DNA from: Solibacillus sp. FSL W7-1436 | GTDB lineage: Bacteria > Bacillota > Bacilli > Bacillales_A > Planococcaceae | Length of the DNA: 64,000 nt | Assembly (NCBI RefSeq): GCF_038007305.1 | Contig: NZ_JBBOWV010000001.1 | Span: forward strand, 2,408,501-2,472,500 | Direction of reading: 5' to 3' | Made by a program: the position numbers and the translations under genes | Shown: positions 8,877 through 18,135 of the stretch, piece by piece | How positions within the stretch are numbered: the first letter of the stretch is position 1 | How the letters are laid out: every line of letters starts with the position of its first letter | Notes under the pieces: model-generated | The model's database searches: none | Seen by the model: only the letters and a program-made list of their open reading frames with translations | Told to the model about the DNA's origin: nothing

Positions 8877-9613
8877 CAGGGAAATGTGCTGTCGTAACAG
8901 GGGCATCTCGTGGCATTGGTCGCGCAATCGCATTACAATTGGCAAGTGAAGGTGCAAAAGTCGTTGTCAATTATAGCGGAAGCGAACAAAAGGCACAGGA
9001 AGTTGTAGAAGAAATTAAAGCAAACGGCGGCGAAGCAATTGCCGTGCAGGCGAATGTGGCAGATGCGGATTCTGTACAGAATTTAATGAAATCAGCGCTT
9101 GATACGTACGGTTCGATTGATATTTTAGTGAACAATGCGGGCATTACGCGTGACAATCTATTAATGCGTATGAAAGATGACGAATGGGATGATGTCATCA
9201 ATACGAATTTAAAAGGTGTTTTCCTTTGTACAAAAGCCGTAACGCGTCAAATGATGAAACAACGTGCAGGACGCATTATTAATATTTCTTCAATCGTTGG
9301 GGTTGCAGGAAATGCCGGACAGGCAAACTACGTAGCAGCAAAAGCGGGTGTGATCGGTCTTACGAAAACAACTGCGCAGGAACTTGCATCACGTAATATT
9401 TTAGTTAATGCCATTGCACCAGGCTTTATTACAACGGAAATGACAGAAGGTTTACCTGAAGATTTAAAAGAAGGTATGCTGAAACAAATTCCATTGGCAA
9501 AACTAGGTCAACCGGAAGATATCGCAAAAGCTGTCGTATTTTTCGCATCAGACAGCGCCAACTACATTACAGGCCAAACCCTCCAAATAGACGGCGGCAT
9601 GGTAATGGCTTAA
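8867..9613 (+). CDS. fabG: 3-oxoacyl-ACP reductase
   Basis: FabG is the NADPH-dependent reductase of the first reductive step in type II fatty acid elongation. It is a short-chain dehydrogenase: the cofactor motif GASRGIG is near residues 14-20 and [10 protein letters not shown] near 90. Catalytic Y155 and K159 lie in ANYVAAKAG, after the ISS serine segment. At 248 residues it is standard. ATG 8867 is chosen because AAGGAG (8852-8857) sits nine bases upstream; GTG 8858 would be too close to it. The gene is translationally coupled to fabD. Confidence 0.97.
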   Translation: MGLTGKCAVVTGASRGIGRAIALQLASEGAKVVVNYSGSEQKAQEVVEEIKANGGEAIAVQANVADADSVQNLMKSALDTYGSIDILVNNAGITRDNLLMRMKDDEWDDVINTNLKGVFLCTKAVTRQMMKQRAGRIINISSIVGVAGNAGQANYVAAKAGVIGLTKTTAQELASRNILVNAIAPGFITTEMTEGLPEDLKEGMLKQIPLAKLGQPEDIAKAVVFFASDSANYITGQTLQIDGGMVMA

Positions 9614-9636
9614 TATGATTGAAATATAAGTAATCT

Positions 9637-9688
9637 AGTTGATTGGAGTGAAGTGCCCGCGGAAAGTGTGCCCAGAACGGAAATCAAT
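9637..9688. repeat. Short deleted copy of the intergenic repeat
   Basis: AGTTGATTGGAGTGAAG (left end) is joined directly to TGCCCGCGGAAAG...GGAAATCAAT (right end). Compared with the 109-bp copy at 30843, the central part is missing. The copy lies between fabG and acpP, genes usually closely linked. Confidence 0.7.
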
Positions 9689-9719
9689 AGATTAGATTCA
9701 TTGAGGGGAGGTGACTGAT

Positions 9720-9956
9720 TTGTCTACAGTATTTGAGCGTGTTTCAAAAGTAGTCGTTGACCGTTTAGGCGTTGACGAAAGCGAAGTGAAATTAGAAGCA
9801 TCATTCCGTGAGGATTTAGGTGCAGATTCATTAGATGTTGTTGAGTTAGTAATGGAACTTGAAGATGAGTTCGATATGGAAATTTCTGATGAAGATGCAG
9901 AAAAAATTGCAACAGTTGGTAATGCAATTTCATACATCGAAAGCAAAATTAGCTAA
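9720..9956 (+). CDS. acpP: Acyl carrier protein
   Basis: ACP carries growing acyl chains on a 4'-phosphopantetheine arm. The attachment serine is S37 in [18 protein letters not shown], and the protein is small (78 residues) and strongly acidic. I place the start at TTG 9720, which gives [17 protein letters not shown] and follows GGGGAGGTGA (9705-9714) with good spacing. The upstream in-frame GTG 9711 lies within the ribosome site. A strong terminator follows, closing the fapR-plsX-fabD-fabG-acpP group. Confidence 0.97.
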   Translation: MSTVFERVSKVVVDRLGVDESEVKLEASFREDLGADSLDVVELVMELEDEFDMEISDEDAEKIATVGNAISYIESKIS

Positions 9957-9974
9957 TTCATTTATAAAACACAG

Positions 9975-10014
9975 GGCTGTACGAAGTCACAATGACTTTT
10001 GTACAGCCTTTTTT
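9975..10014 (+). terminator. Terminator after acpP
   Basis: GGCTGTAC and GTACAGCC pair, with an inner AAGTCA/TGACTT stem, followed by six T residues. It closes the fatty acid operon. Confidence 0.9.
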
Positions 10015-10083
10015 GCGTCTGAAAATTGCGTTAAATAGCAGTTTCTAGCTGGCTGAACAAATAAAACGAAATTTGATAGGAAT

Positions 10084-10114
10084 TTGACTGATACCCTTTG
10101 CACAATGCTATAGA
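10084..10114 (+). promoter_or_regulatory. Candidate promoter of rnc-smc-ftsY
   Basis: TTGACT (10084-10089) is followed by an extended -10, TGCTATAGA (10106-10114). The spacing to TATAGA is 19 bp, longer than ideal, but the TG extension may compensate. It lies about 50 bases upstream of rnc. Confidence 0.45.
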
Positions 10115-10160
10115 ACAAGGTAAACTAAACGATAGAAACTAGAAGGAAGGCAGAAAGTAC

Positions 10161-10922
10161 ATGACCTATAGAAAAAAAGGGAACAACCAGAAACCCGGTG
10201 TACTCCCTGAAAAAGTAAAAGAACAATTTCAAGTTTTAGAAAACGAAATGAACATTCATTTCCAGAATAAAGATTTATTATATCAAGCATTTACACATTC
10301 ATCTTATGTGAATGAGCATCGCCGCAAATTATTTACGGACAACGAGCGATTAGAATTTTTAGGGGACGCTGTATTAGAGTTATCTGTATCAAAATATTTA
10401 TTTGAAAAATTTCCGAATATGAGCGAAGGGGAACTTACGAAATTACGTGCATCAATCGTTTGTGAGCCATCACTAGTTGTTTTTGCGAATGAACTAAACT
10501 TCGGACAATTCGTTTTATTAGGTAAAGGTGAAGAATTAACAGGTGGTCGTGAACGTCCGGCATTACTTGCTGACGTATTTGAATCATTTGTAGGAGCCCT
10601 TTATTTAGATCAAGGTCTAGAAGTAGTTGTCGCATTTTTAGAACGTGTCGTATTCCCTAAAGTTGAAGTCGGTGCTTTTTCGCATGTGATGGATTTTAAA
10701 AGTCAATTACAAGAAATTATTCAACAAACAAATAACGGCCTTTTAAATTATGAAATTGTTGATGAAAAAGGTCCAGCACATAATCGAACATTCGTTTCAC
10801 GCGTATTGTTAAACAGCCAGGAGTTAGGTATTGGCCGTGGAAAATCAAAGAAAGAGGCTGAGCAGCAAGCAGCACAAAGTGCCATGCTGATGCTTAAGCA
10901 GTCAAAGCAAGAGGAGGAATAA
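10161..10922 (+). CDS. rnc: Ribonuclease III
   Basis: RNase III cleaves double-stranded RNA, including rRNA precursors and, in Bacillus, the scRNA (SRP RNA) precursor. The endonuclease signature [20 protein letters not shown] is near residue 62, with conserved metal-binding acidic residues (EFLGD, and [13 protein letters not shown] near residue 140). A double-stranded RNA-binding domain follows from about residue 175 ([12 protein letters not shown] to [13 protein letters not shown]). Length is 253 residues. ATG 10161 follows AGAAGGAAGG. smc starts just after the stop. Confidence 0.97.
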   Translation: MTYRKKGNNQKPGVLPEKVKEQFQVLENEMNIHFQNKDLLYQAFTHSSYVNEHRRKLFTDNERLEFLGDAVLELSVSKYLFEKFPNMSEGELTKLRASIVCEPSLVVFANELNFGQFVLLGKGEELTGGRERPALLADVFESFVGALYLDQGLEVVVAFLERVVFPKVEVGAFSHVMDFKSQLQEIIQQTNNGLLNYEIVDEKGPAHNRTFVSRVLLNSQELGIGRGKSKKEAEQQAAQSAMLMLKQSKQEEE

Positions 10923-10923
10923 C

Positions 10924-13900
10924 ATGTTCCTTAAAAGACTCGAAGTAGTAGGCTTTAAATCATTTGCCGAACGTATCGGGATTGATTTTGTACCTGGTGT
11001 TACAGCAGTTGTAGGACCTAATGGTAGTGGGAAAAGTAATGTAACAGATGCAATCCGGTGGGTATTAGGAGAGCAGTCTGCCAAAAGTCTGCGTGGAGCC
11101 AAAATGGAAGACGTTATTTTTGCAGGAAGTGAATCAAGAAGAGCACTGAACTTTGCGGAAGTTACACTCGTTTTAGATAATACAGATGAACAAGTAGCAA
11201 TACCTTATACAGAGGTAAGTGTGACAAGACGTGTTTATCGCTCAGGCGAAAGTGAATATTTACTGAATAACCAGCAATGTCGTCTGAAAGATATTACAGA
11301 CTTGTTCATGGATTCTGGGCTTGGGAAAGAAGCTTTTTCCATTATTTCGCAAGGACGGGTTGATGAAATTTTAAACAGCCGTCCAGATGACCGCCGCAGT
11401 ATTTTTGAAGAGGCTGCAGGTGTTTTAAAATATAAGCAGCGCAAGAAAAAAGCGGAGCATAAGCTTGTTGAAACAGATGAAAATCTAAATCGGGTTCTCG
11501 ATATTCTGCATGAAATTGATCAGCGTCTTGAGCCATTGAAAATTCAGGCATCCAGCGCGAAAGATTACGTGAGAATGACCGAAGAACTGAAAGATTTTGA
11601 TATAGCATTAATGGTTCATGATATCCGTGCAAACGGCAAAGTATTGCAAGGCTATACTGAAGAGCAGCAAAAATTAACAGCAACCGAAAAAGAACATGCA
11701 ACTGAAATTGCGACAGTTGAACAACAGTTGCGCAAAATGCGTACGGAGTTAAAAGCGATTGACGAAGTACTGGACGGTTCCCAGGAACAGCTTGTCGAGG
11801 CGAGCGCGGAAGTAGAGCGATGGGAAGGCCGTAAAGCGCTATTTAACGAAAAACGTTCTAATGCCGAAAAACAAATTCAGCAACTACGTGAAAGCTTAAC
11901 GGAAGCATCCAATACGGTAAAAGATCTGCAAGAGGCTGAACGTGAAAAACGCGGTCAGTTTACGGAAAAGCAAAAAATCGTTACTGAAATTCGTTCGACG
12001 CTAAAGCAGGTCGAGCAAGCTTTAACACGCTCTGCTTCGGAAATCGAACAAGAAATTGAAGATGCGAAAAATACTTACATCAACTTGCTTAACGAAGAAG
12101 CGACAGTAAAAAATGAATTAAAGCATATCGATCAGCAGCTTTCGCAGGAACAGGCATCTGTTGAGCGAATGACAGGTCGTTCATCTGAAATTCAAAAAGA
12201 ACTGACTGAAGCACTCATTGCAAAAGAAGTGACAGAACGTGCACTTGAACAGGCGGAACTGTCTGTAAAAGAGCAACTTAATCATTTTGATATAATGCAA
12301 CATCAATTAAAATCAGCGACTGCCGATTTAGATGAAAAGCAGGCATTATTGTATAAAGCTTATCAGCATCATCAGCAATTAAAAGCGCGTAAAGAGACAT
12401 TGGCTGAACTTGAGGCTGATTTCTCAGGCTTCTTCCATGGTGTTAAGGAAGTCCTTTTAGCGCGGGATCGTAAAGAACTGCAAGGAATCGAAGGTGCGGT
12501 AGCCGAGCTGATTCAAGTCGAGGCAAAATACTCACAGGCAATTGAAACTGCATTAGGCGCAGCTTCACAGCATATTGTGACTGAAAATGAACAACATGCC
12601 CAAAAAGCAATTGGCTGGTTGAAGCAAAAACGTGCAGGCCGTGCAACATTTTTACCGAAAACAGTAATGCGTTCACGGAAAATTCATGCACAGCAATTAA
12701 GCGATATTCAATCTCATCCTGCATATGTTGCATTGGCATATGAACTAGTAAATTATGCACAGGAAAATACGACAATTATTGAAAACCTTTTAGGTAATGT
12801 ATTAGTTGCATCTTCTTTGGAAGGTGCAAGTCAAATTGCCCGTTTATGCGGATTTAAGTACCGCGTTGTTACTCTTGAAGGGGACATCGTGAATGCTGGT
12901 GGTTCCTTAACTGGTGGTGCCGTAAAGCAGCAAAGTTCATTGTTCTCGCGTAAAGCGGAACTCGACAAACTTGTAGTGACATTGGGAGAAATGGAGTCAA
13001 CAATCCATTCTGCCGAGCAAACGGTAGCGACAAAGAAAGAACAGATTGCCTCATTACGTCACTCATTGGAAGAGATGAAACTGCAAGGTGAATCATTGCG
13101 TGAGCAAGAGCAGATTCACCGTGCGAAGCTTATGGAACTCGATATGATTGTGAAGAACTTACAGACGACGGTAACGATTACGCAGTCGGAGCAAACTTCA
13201 TTATCGACACGTAAAGAGTCATTAAACGAACAGCAGTCAGCTGCACAATCACGATTGACTGAATTAAGCGATGAATTACAGGAAATTCAGCAAACGGTTG
13301 ATGAACTGACACTCGCTAAGGCACAGAGTGAAACGCAAAAAGATGTGTTGCGTGAACAGCTGGCCCAAAAAAGATCTGAGCTTGCTGTCGCCCAGGAGCA
13401 ACTGACGCAAGTACAGGCTTCGATTGCAGGAATTGAATTGAACCTGTCTAAAGCACAGGCAAATGTCGAAAAAATTTCCCGGGAAATCGACTGGGTAGAA
13501 TCCGAAGATGGCTTAAATGGGCCATCAGCAGAAGAATTGGCCCAAACAATTGTCGAATGGACGGAGAAAAAAGATGCGCTGACAGAAATTATTCAAAAGA
13601 ACCGTACAATGCGTTCTGCTCTGCATGAACAGGTTACGGAAAATGAAATTCACCTGCAGGAAATACAGCGAGTACACAAAAGCTATGTTGATGCATTGCG
13701 TGCACTTGAGCTGAAATGCAGCCGAATTGAATTTGAAATGAATAGTTTGCAAGAGCAATTACTCGAGCAATATGAACTTGATGTTTTATCTGCTCAAGAA
13801 GAAGCAATCAGCATTGAAGACGAAGAACAAGTTCGACGGAAAGTGAAGCTGCTGAAGCAATCGATCGAAGAACTCGGTCCGGTCAATCTGGCTTCGATTG

Positions 13901-14505
13901 AAGAATACGAACGTGTTCAGGAGCGTTATACATTTTTAAGTGAACAACGTGAAGATTTGGTCGCTGCAAAAGACACGCTGCACAAAGCAATCGGCGAGAT
14001 GGATGAAGAAATGACCGAGCGCTTCAGTGAAACATTTAAGCAGATCCGCAAGCAATTCGTCATTTCGTTCAGAGAGTTGTTTGGCGGCGGTACGGCGGAC
14101 CTGGTGCTATTGGATCCTAATAATATGCTGGAGACGGGCATTGAAATTATTGCCCAGCCGCCAGGGAAAAAACTGCAAAGCTTAAGTCTGCTTTCTGGCG
14201 GAGAACGTGCTTTAACGGCTATTGCTTTATTGTTTGCGATTTTAAATACACGACCTGTACCATTCTGTATTTTGGATGAGGTTGAAGCAGCATTGGATGA
14301 ATCGAATGTTGTGCGTTATAGTGAATATTTACGTAAATTTAGTGAACATACTCAATTCATCGTCATTACGCACCGTAAAGGGACAATGGAAGGGGCAGAT
14401 GTTCTGTATGGTATTACAATGCAGGAGTCGGGTGTATCGAAACTTGTATCGGTAAAACTGGAAGAACATGCTGAATTAGTAGCGCAAGGGAGTGGCGGAA
14501 AATGA
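10924..14505 (+). CDS. smc: Chromosome segregation ATPase Smc
   Basis: Smc is the ATPase of bacterial condensin (with ScpA and ScpB), which aligns chromosome arms. The N-terminal ATPase lobe has Walker A GPNGSGKSN near residue 31. Long coiled coils occupy roughly 170-500 and 670-1000, and a globular hinge lies between them (GFFHGVKEVL to LTGGAVKQQSS). The C-terminal lobe has the ABC signature LSGGERALTA near residue 1092 and the Walker B segment FCILDEVEAALDE. At 1193 residues it is full length. The stop overlaps ftsY by four bases (ATGA). Confidence 0.98.
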   Translation: MFLKRLEVVGFKSFAERIGIDFVPGVTAVVGPNGSGKSNVTDAIRWVLGEQSAKSLRGAKMEDVIFAGSESRRALNFAEVTLVLDNTDEQVAIPYTEVSVTRRVYRSGESEYLLNNQQCRLKDITDLFMDSGLGKEAFSIISQGRVDEILNSRPDDRRSIFEEAAGVLKYKQRKKKAEHKLVETDENLNRVLDILHEIDQRLEPLKIQASSAKDYVRMTEELKDFDIALMVHDIRANGKVLQGYTEEQQKLTATEKEHATEIATVEQQLRKMRTELKAIDEVLDGSQEQLVEASAEVERWEGRKALFNEKRSNAEKQIQQLRESLTEASNTVKDLQEAEREKRGQFTEKQKIVTEIRSTLKQVEQALTRSASEIEQEIEDAKNTYINLLNEEATVKNELKHIDQQLSQEQASVERMTGRSSEIQKELTEALIAKEVTERALEQAELSVKEQLNHFDIMQHQLKSATADLDEKQALLYKAYQHHQQLKARKETLAELEADFSGFFHGVKEVLLARDRKELQGIEGAVAELIQVEAKYSQAIETALGAASQHIVTENEQHAQKAIGWLKQKRAGRATFLPKTVMRSRKIHAQQLSDIQSHPAYVALAYELVNYAQENTTIIENLLGNVLVASSLEGASQIARLCGFKYRVVTLEGDIVNAGGSLTGGAVKQQSSLFSRKAELDKLVVTLGEMESTIHSAEQTVATKKEQIASLRHSLEEMKLQGESLREQEQIHRAKLMELDMIVKNLQTTVTITQSEQTSLSTRKESLNEQQSAAQSRLTELSDELQEIQQTVDELTLAKAQSETQKDVLREQLAQKRSELAVAQEQLTQVQASIAGIELNLSKAQANVEKISREIDWVESEDGLNGPSAEELAQTIVEWTEKKDALTEIIQKNRTMRSALHEQVTENEIHLQEIQRVHKSYVDALRALELKCSRIEFEMNSLQEQLLEQYELDVLSAQEEAISIEDEEQVRRKVKLLKQSIEELGPVNLASIEEYERVQERYTFLSEQREDLVAAKDTLHKAIGEMDEEMTERFSETFKQIRKQFVISFRELFGGGTADLVLLDPNNMLETGIEIIAQPPGKKLQSLSLLSGGERALTAIALLFAILNTRPVPFCILDEVEAALDESNVVRYSEYLRKFSEHTQFIVITHRKGTMEGADVLYGITMQESGVSKLVSVKLEEHAELVAQGSGGK

Positions 14506-15755
14506 GTTTTTTTAAGCGACTGAAAGAAAAACTGGCAGGTGGCAGTGAACAAAAAGAACACCAGGAACAACAAGAACAACAGGTGGATTTGTTACCGCTT
14601 GACGAACAGGTACACGAAGAAAAGCAATTAATCGAAACGGTAGAGGAAGAAAAATCCGAAACTGAACAAACTGTTGAAAATGAGCAGGAAGAAACAGCTG
14701 AGCAGCCGGCAGCTGAAGAAGTACAGCCTGTTGAAGAAGAGATTTCGAATCAGTCGGATACTGAATTAGAGGACCAACCTCAAAAACAGTCCGCGTGGTC
14801 GATCACCCAGAAGTTTAAAGCAGGATTGGAGAAAACACGTAATTCCTTCACATCTAAAGTAAACGATTTGGTAGCACGTTACCGTAAAGTGGATGAAGAC
14901 TTCTTTGAAGAGTTGGAAGATGTACTGCTGCAAGCGGATGTCGGCTTTGAAACAGTGATGGAATTAATGGATAAATTACGTTTTGAAGTTCAGCGTCAAA
15001 ACATTAAAGATACGAACGGGATTCAGGCGATCATTTCCGAAAAGCTTGTTGAAATTTATGAATCTGGTGAGGAAAACTTAACAGAATTAAATATTCAGCA
15101 GAGCGGAGATTTAACGGTTATTTTATTTGTTGGTGTCAACGGTGTCGGAAAAACTACGACAATCGGTAAACTGGCCCACCGTTTAAAATCTGAAGGGAAA
15201 TCCGTGATGCTGGCAGCGGGAGACACATTCCGTGCCGGTGCCATTGAGCAGCTGCAAGTATGGGGCGACCGTGTCGGTGTAGAAGTTATCGCACAGTCAG
15301 AAGGTTCCGACCCTGCGGCAGTAATGTATGATGCGATCCGTGCAGCGAAAAAACGCGGTGTCGATATTTTAATTTGCGATACAGCCGGTCGTCTGCAAAA
15401 CAAAGTCAACTTAATGAACGAACTTGAAAAAGTGCACCGTGTAATTTCTCGTGAAATTCCGAATGCACCACATGAAGTACTTCTTGCATTGGATGCGACA
15501 ACAGGCCAAAATGCGCTTGTTCAGGCTCAAATGTTCAAAGAGGTAACAAATGTAACGGGTATTGTTTTAACGAAACTGGATGGTACGGCAAAAGGCGGTA
15601 TCGTTCTGGCTATCCGCAACAAATTGCACATCCCTGTGAAATTTGTAGGACTTGGTGAAAAAATGGATGACCTGCAGCCATTCGATGCAGAACGTTATGT
15701 TTATGGTTTATTCGCCGAAGGACTGGAAAAAGAACTGGAGAAAGCAGAAGAGTAA
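14502..15755 (+). CDS. ftsY: Signal recognition particle receptor FtsY
   Basis: FtsY is the SRP receptor GTPase that docks Ffh-ribosome complexes at the membrane. Residues 1-95 form a very acidic, Gln/Glu-rich region starting with the basic amphipathic MSFFKRLKEKL. The N domain follows, then the G domain with GVNGVGKTTTIGKLA near residue 211, DTAGR near 293 and TKLDGTAKGG near 353. At 417 residues it is longer than B. subtilis FtsY (329), the extra length being in the acidic region. In B. subtilis ylxM-ffh follows directly; here an 8-kb uronate cassette intervenes. Confidence 0.97.
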   Translation: MSFFKRLKEKLAGGSEQKEHQEQQEQQVDLLPLDEQVHEEKQLIETVEEEKSETEQTVENEQEETAEQPAAEEVQPVEEEISNQSDTELEDQPQKQSAWSITQKFKAGLEKTRNSFTSKVNDLVARYRKVDEDFFEELEDVLLQADVGFETVMELMDKLRFEVQRQNIKDTNGIQAIISEKLVEIYESGEENLTELNIQQSGDLTVILFVGVNGVGKTTTIGKLAHRLKSEGKSVMLAAGDTFRAGAIEQLQVWGDRVGVEVIAQSEGSDPAAVMYDAIRAAKKRGVDILICDTAGRLQNKVNLMNELEKVHRVISREIPNAPHEVLLALDATTGQNALVQAQMFKEVTNVTGIVLTKLDGTAKGGIVLAIRNKLHIPVKFVGLGEKMDDLQPFDAERYVYGLFAEGLEKELEKAEE

Positions 15756-15787
15756 CGATTATTTTCGCTTTAACATTATATTCAAAG

Positions 15788-15821
15788 AGCAATTCGTATA
15801 ACTTTTACGAATTGCTTTTTT
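15788..15821 (+). terminator. Terminator after ftsY
   Basis: AGCAATTCGTA pairs with TACGAATTGCT and runs into TTTTTT. It separates the smc-ftsY unit from the uronate cassette. Confidence 0.9.
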
Positions 15822-15865
15822 GATGTAAAAGTAATTCAATTGAATCATTTTCATTTAATTATGAA

Positions 15866-15894
15866 TTGACTGGGGTTGCTTTTCACATTATATT
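15866..15894 (+). promoter_or_regulatory. Predicted promoter of the LacI-type regulator gene
   Basis: TTGACT (15866-15871), 17 bp, TATATT (15889-15894). The start site would fall near 15900, just before the operator at 15911. A second TTGACA at 15895 lacks a convincing -10. Confidence 0.55.
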
Positions 15895-15910
15895 TTGACA
15901 TGATAAAATT

Positions 15911-15930
15911 TACCAAAACGTTTTAGTAAA
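15911..15930. promoter_or_regulatory. Operator of the LacI-type regulator (autoregulatory)
   Basis: TACCAAAACGTTTTAGTAAA carries the palindromic core AAAACGTTTT also present twice at 17076-17100. It lies downstream of the predicted regulator promoter and about 28 bp before the start codon. Assignment to this regulator is inferred from proximity and repetition. Confidence 0.6.
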
Positions 15931-15957
15931 CAATTTATTAAATAAAAGGAGATAAAA

Positions 15958-16944
15958 ATGAAAAAAGTAACAATAGCCGACGTTGCTAAGGAAGCAAATG
16001 TTTCGGTCAGTACCGTTTCACAATTTATGAATCAGCGTTACGAGTATATGAGTGTGGAAACACGGGCAAAAATCCAGTTAGCTGTTGAAAAACTGCGCTA
16101 CAGGCCAAATATTCTAGCGCGAAGCCTGAAAAATAAAGGGACACAAACAATTGGGATTATTGTCGCCAATATTATGTATACCTTTACTACGCATATCGTC
16201 CATCATTTAGAGCGTCATTTTCAGCAGCACGGTTTTCAGGTCATTGTGTGCAATGCAAATGATAATCCGAAATTGGAACGTGAACATATTGATTTACTGC
16301 TTGCAAAACAGGTAGAAGGATTTATTCTTTTCCCTACAGGCAATAACAAAGACTTGTATGACTATTTATATAACAGTAATATACCGGTAGTTTTTTTAGA
16401 TCGTATGATTGCCGACGTGAAAATACCAAGTGTTCTATTGAATAATGAAAAAGCCATCGAATTGGCAGTTGGGGAACTGTTGAATAAAGGCTATGAAAAT
16501 TTAGCTATTGTGGCAGGCTCGATTGAACAAAATATTACACCTCGTCTCGAAAGGCTGGAAGGTTTCCGCCAGGCGATGAAAAAGAGGGGAGTCGAATATG
16601 GAGAACATCAAGTAATTGCAACTTCAACGGAAAACCTGCCCGACAAGTTAAAGCAGTTGCTTACTGAAGTCAGCCTCGATGGAATTATTGCCGGAAATGA
16701 CCGTATGCTGCTCGCAATTTTACACTATATGAAAGAACATGCTCCAGACATTTTGGAGAAAATCGGTATTGCTGTAATTGACGAAATGCCATTAGCTAAA
16801 TTTATATCTACAAAATTGACAACGATTGAACAACCAACAGAAGAAATGGCGAAACAAGCGGTTCATTTGTTCATGCAAATCAAAAAAAGCGGCTACACAG
16901 AGGAATTATTACCCGCCTACCGGTTTGAACCGATTTTAGTATAG
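15958..16944 (+). CDS. LacI-family regulator of hexuronate use (KdgR-like)
   Basis: The protein has an N-terminal LacI helix-turn-helix (VTIADVAKEANVSVSTVSQF, residues 4-23) and the hinge helix ILARSLK. A periplasmic-binding-like sensor follows (QTIGIIVANIMYTF to the C-terminus). Length is 328 residues. It resembles B. subtilis KdgR, the LacI-type repressor of 2-keto-3-deoxygluconate genes, so its effector may be KDG or a hexuronate; this is inference. It is the first gene of the uronate cassette and has a palindromic operator in its own leader. Two more operators precede the transporter genes. Transcription is in the same direction as the structural genes, but they are separated by 186 bp with their own promoter. 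Confidence 0.88.
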   Translation: MKKVTIADVAKEANVSVSTVSQFMNQRYEYMSVETRAKIQLAVEKLRYRPNILARSLKNKGTQTIGIIVANIMYTFTTHIVHHLERHFQQHGFQVIVCNANDNPKLEREHIDLLLAKQVEGFILFPTGNNKDLYDYLYNSNIPVVFLDRMIADVKIPSVLLNNEKAIELAVGELLNKGYENLAIVAGSIEQNITPRLERLEGFRQAMKKRGVEYGEHQVIATSTENLPDKLKQLLTEVSLDGIIAGNDRMLLAILHYMKEHAPDILEKIGIAVIDEMPLAKFISTKLTTIEQPTEEMAKQAVHLFMQIKKSGYTEELLPAYRFEPILV

Positions 16945-17039
16945 GATTAATAACGATTGAGGAACTGTAATGAGAACAGGTCCTCTTAAATATCTGAAAT
17001 ATTTTTTGAAAATAATATTCTAAAAATTAGGAATTGTTC

Positions 17040-17068
17040 TTGCAAATGCATTAAAGATAATTTATTAT
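17040..17068 (+). promoter_or_regulatory. Predicted promoter of the TRAP-uxa operon
   Basis: TTGCAA (17040-17045), 17 bp, TATTAT (17063-17068). The expected start near 17075 falls at the first of two tandem operators, a layout suited to repression by the LacI-type protein. Confidence 0.55.
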
Positions 17069-17075
17069 TTTTTAA

Positions 17076-17100
17076 TAAAACGTTTTAGTAAAACGTTTTA
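17076..17100. promoter_or_regulatory. Two tandem LacI-type operators
   Basis: The perfect 12-bp palindrome TAAAACGTTTTA occurs at 17076-17087 and again at 17089-17100, one base apart (centres 13 bp apart). The same core is found before the regulator gene. Confidence 0.7.
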
Positions 17101-17130
17101 GCTAAATGTAACCGCATACAAGGGGGAAAA

Positions 17131-18114
17131 ATGATGAAAACAAAAGGGGTTTTAATGCTATTAATTGCATTAACAATATTTTTAACTGCTTGTAATTCCT
17201 CTGATGGAGCTCAAACAATCATTTTAGCCGAGAACCAGGTAGATGATTATCCTACTTCAGTCGGCGATTATGAATTTGCGAGATTGATAGAAGAAAAAAC
17301 TGATGGACGTTACAAAGTGGAAGTTTACACAGGGGGGCAGCTTGGTGACGAAAAGAGTGCCATTGAATTAATGCAGGTAGGAGCGATTGAACTGGCACGG
17401 ATCAATGGTAGTCCTTTAATGGAATTCTCGGACTCATTAGGTGTTTTATCTTTACCGTACTTATTTTCAGATGATGATCATAAGTGGGAAGTATTGAATG
17501 GTGAAATCGGCGAGACATTATTAGATGGGTTAAAAGAATCCAATTTACAAGGGTTGGCTTTTTACGATTCAGGCAACCGTCATTTCTATAATTCGGTTCG
17601 CGAGATAAAATCACCGGAAGATTTAGAAGGGTTAAAAATTCGAGTACAGCAATCAAGTTTAAATATTGACATGGTTGAGGCATTAGGAGCTTCTGCCACA
17701 GCAATGTCTTATGGTGAAGTTTATTCGGCTATTCAAACAGGTGTAATTGATGGTGCCGAAAACAACTTTCCAAGTTATTACACGACGAATCATTTTGAAG
17801 TGGCTAAATACGTAACGATGGACGGACACTCTAGTGTACCGGAAGTTTTGACAGCTTCGAAAGCTTTCTGGGATACGCTATCCGATGAAGATAAGGAAAT
17901 TTTTAAGGAAGCGGCCTTGGAATCACAGGTCGTGCAGCGAGAAGCATGGGCAGCTCTTGAAGAAAAATCTTTACTTGAAGCGCGAAATGCAGGTAATACA
18001 GTTACAGTCATCGATGATGTGACACCTTGGCAAGAAGCAGTTGAACCAATCTACACAAAATACGGGGAACAGTTTAAAGAGAATTTAGAGAAGATTCAAT
18101 CATTGGTTAAGTAA
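17131..18114 (+). CDS. TRAP transporter solute-binding lipoprotein (DctP type)
   Basis: This is the extracytoplasmic binding protein of a tripartite ATP-independent (TRAP) transporter. It has a lipoprotein signal (MMKTKGVLMLLIALTIF) with lipobox LTAC and lipid-anchored cysteine at residue 21, as expected in a Gram-positive cell. The DctP-family core is clear: GNRHFYNSVREIKSPEDL near residue 151, the conserved LKIRVQQS arginine segment and SAIQTGVIDGAENN near 200. At 327 residues the length is normal. Its position directly before DctQ, DctM and the uxa genes suggests that it binds galacturonate and/or glucuronate. This is inference from context. Confidence 0.93.
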   Translation: MMKTKGVLMLLIALTIFLTACNSSDGAQTIILAENQVDDYPTSVGDYEFARLIEEKTDGRYKVEVYTGGQLGDEKSAIELMQVGAIELARINGSPLMEFSDSLGVLSLPYLFSDDDHKWEVLNGEIGETLLDGLKESNLQGLAFYDSGNRHFYNSVREIKSPEDLEGLKIRVQQSSLNIDMVEALGASATAMSYGEVYSAIQTGVIDGAENNFPSYYTTNHFEVAKYVTMDGHSSVPEVLTASKAFWDTLSDEDKEIFKEAALESQVVQREAWAALEEKSLLEARNAGNTVTVIDDVTPWQEAVEPIYTKYGEQFKENLEKIQSLVK

Positions 18115-18135
18115 AACAAAGGGGAGGGCAATCGA

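Noticed and set aside
10017-10027. CodY-like half site GTCTGAAAATT upstream of rnc
   Set aside because: Only 10 of 15 positions match over the full box, which is common in AT-rich DNA.
17076-17100. Reading the palindromes as CcpA cre sites
   Set aside because: The AAAACGTTTT core resembles cre, but the outer TG and CA positions are missing, and repetition around a LacI-type gene fits its own operator better.
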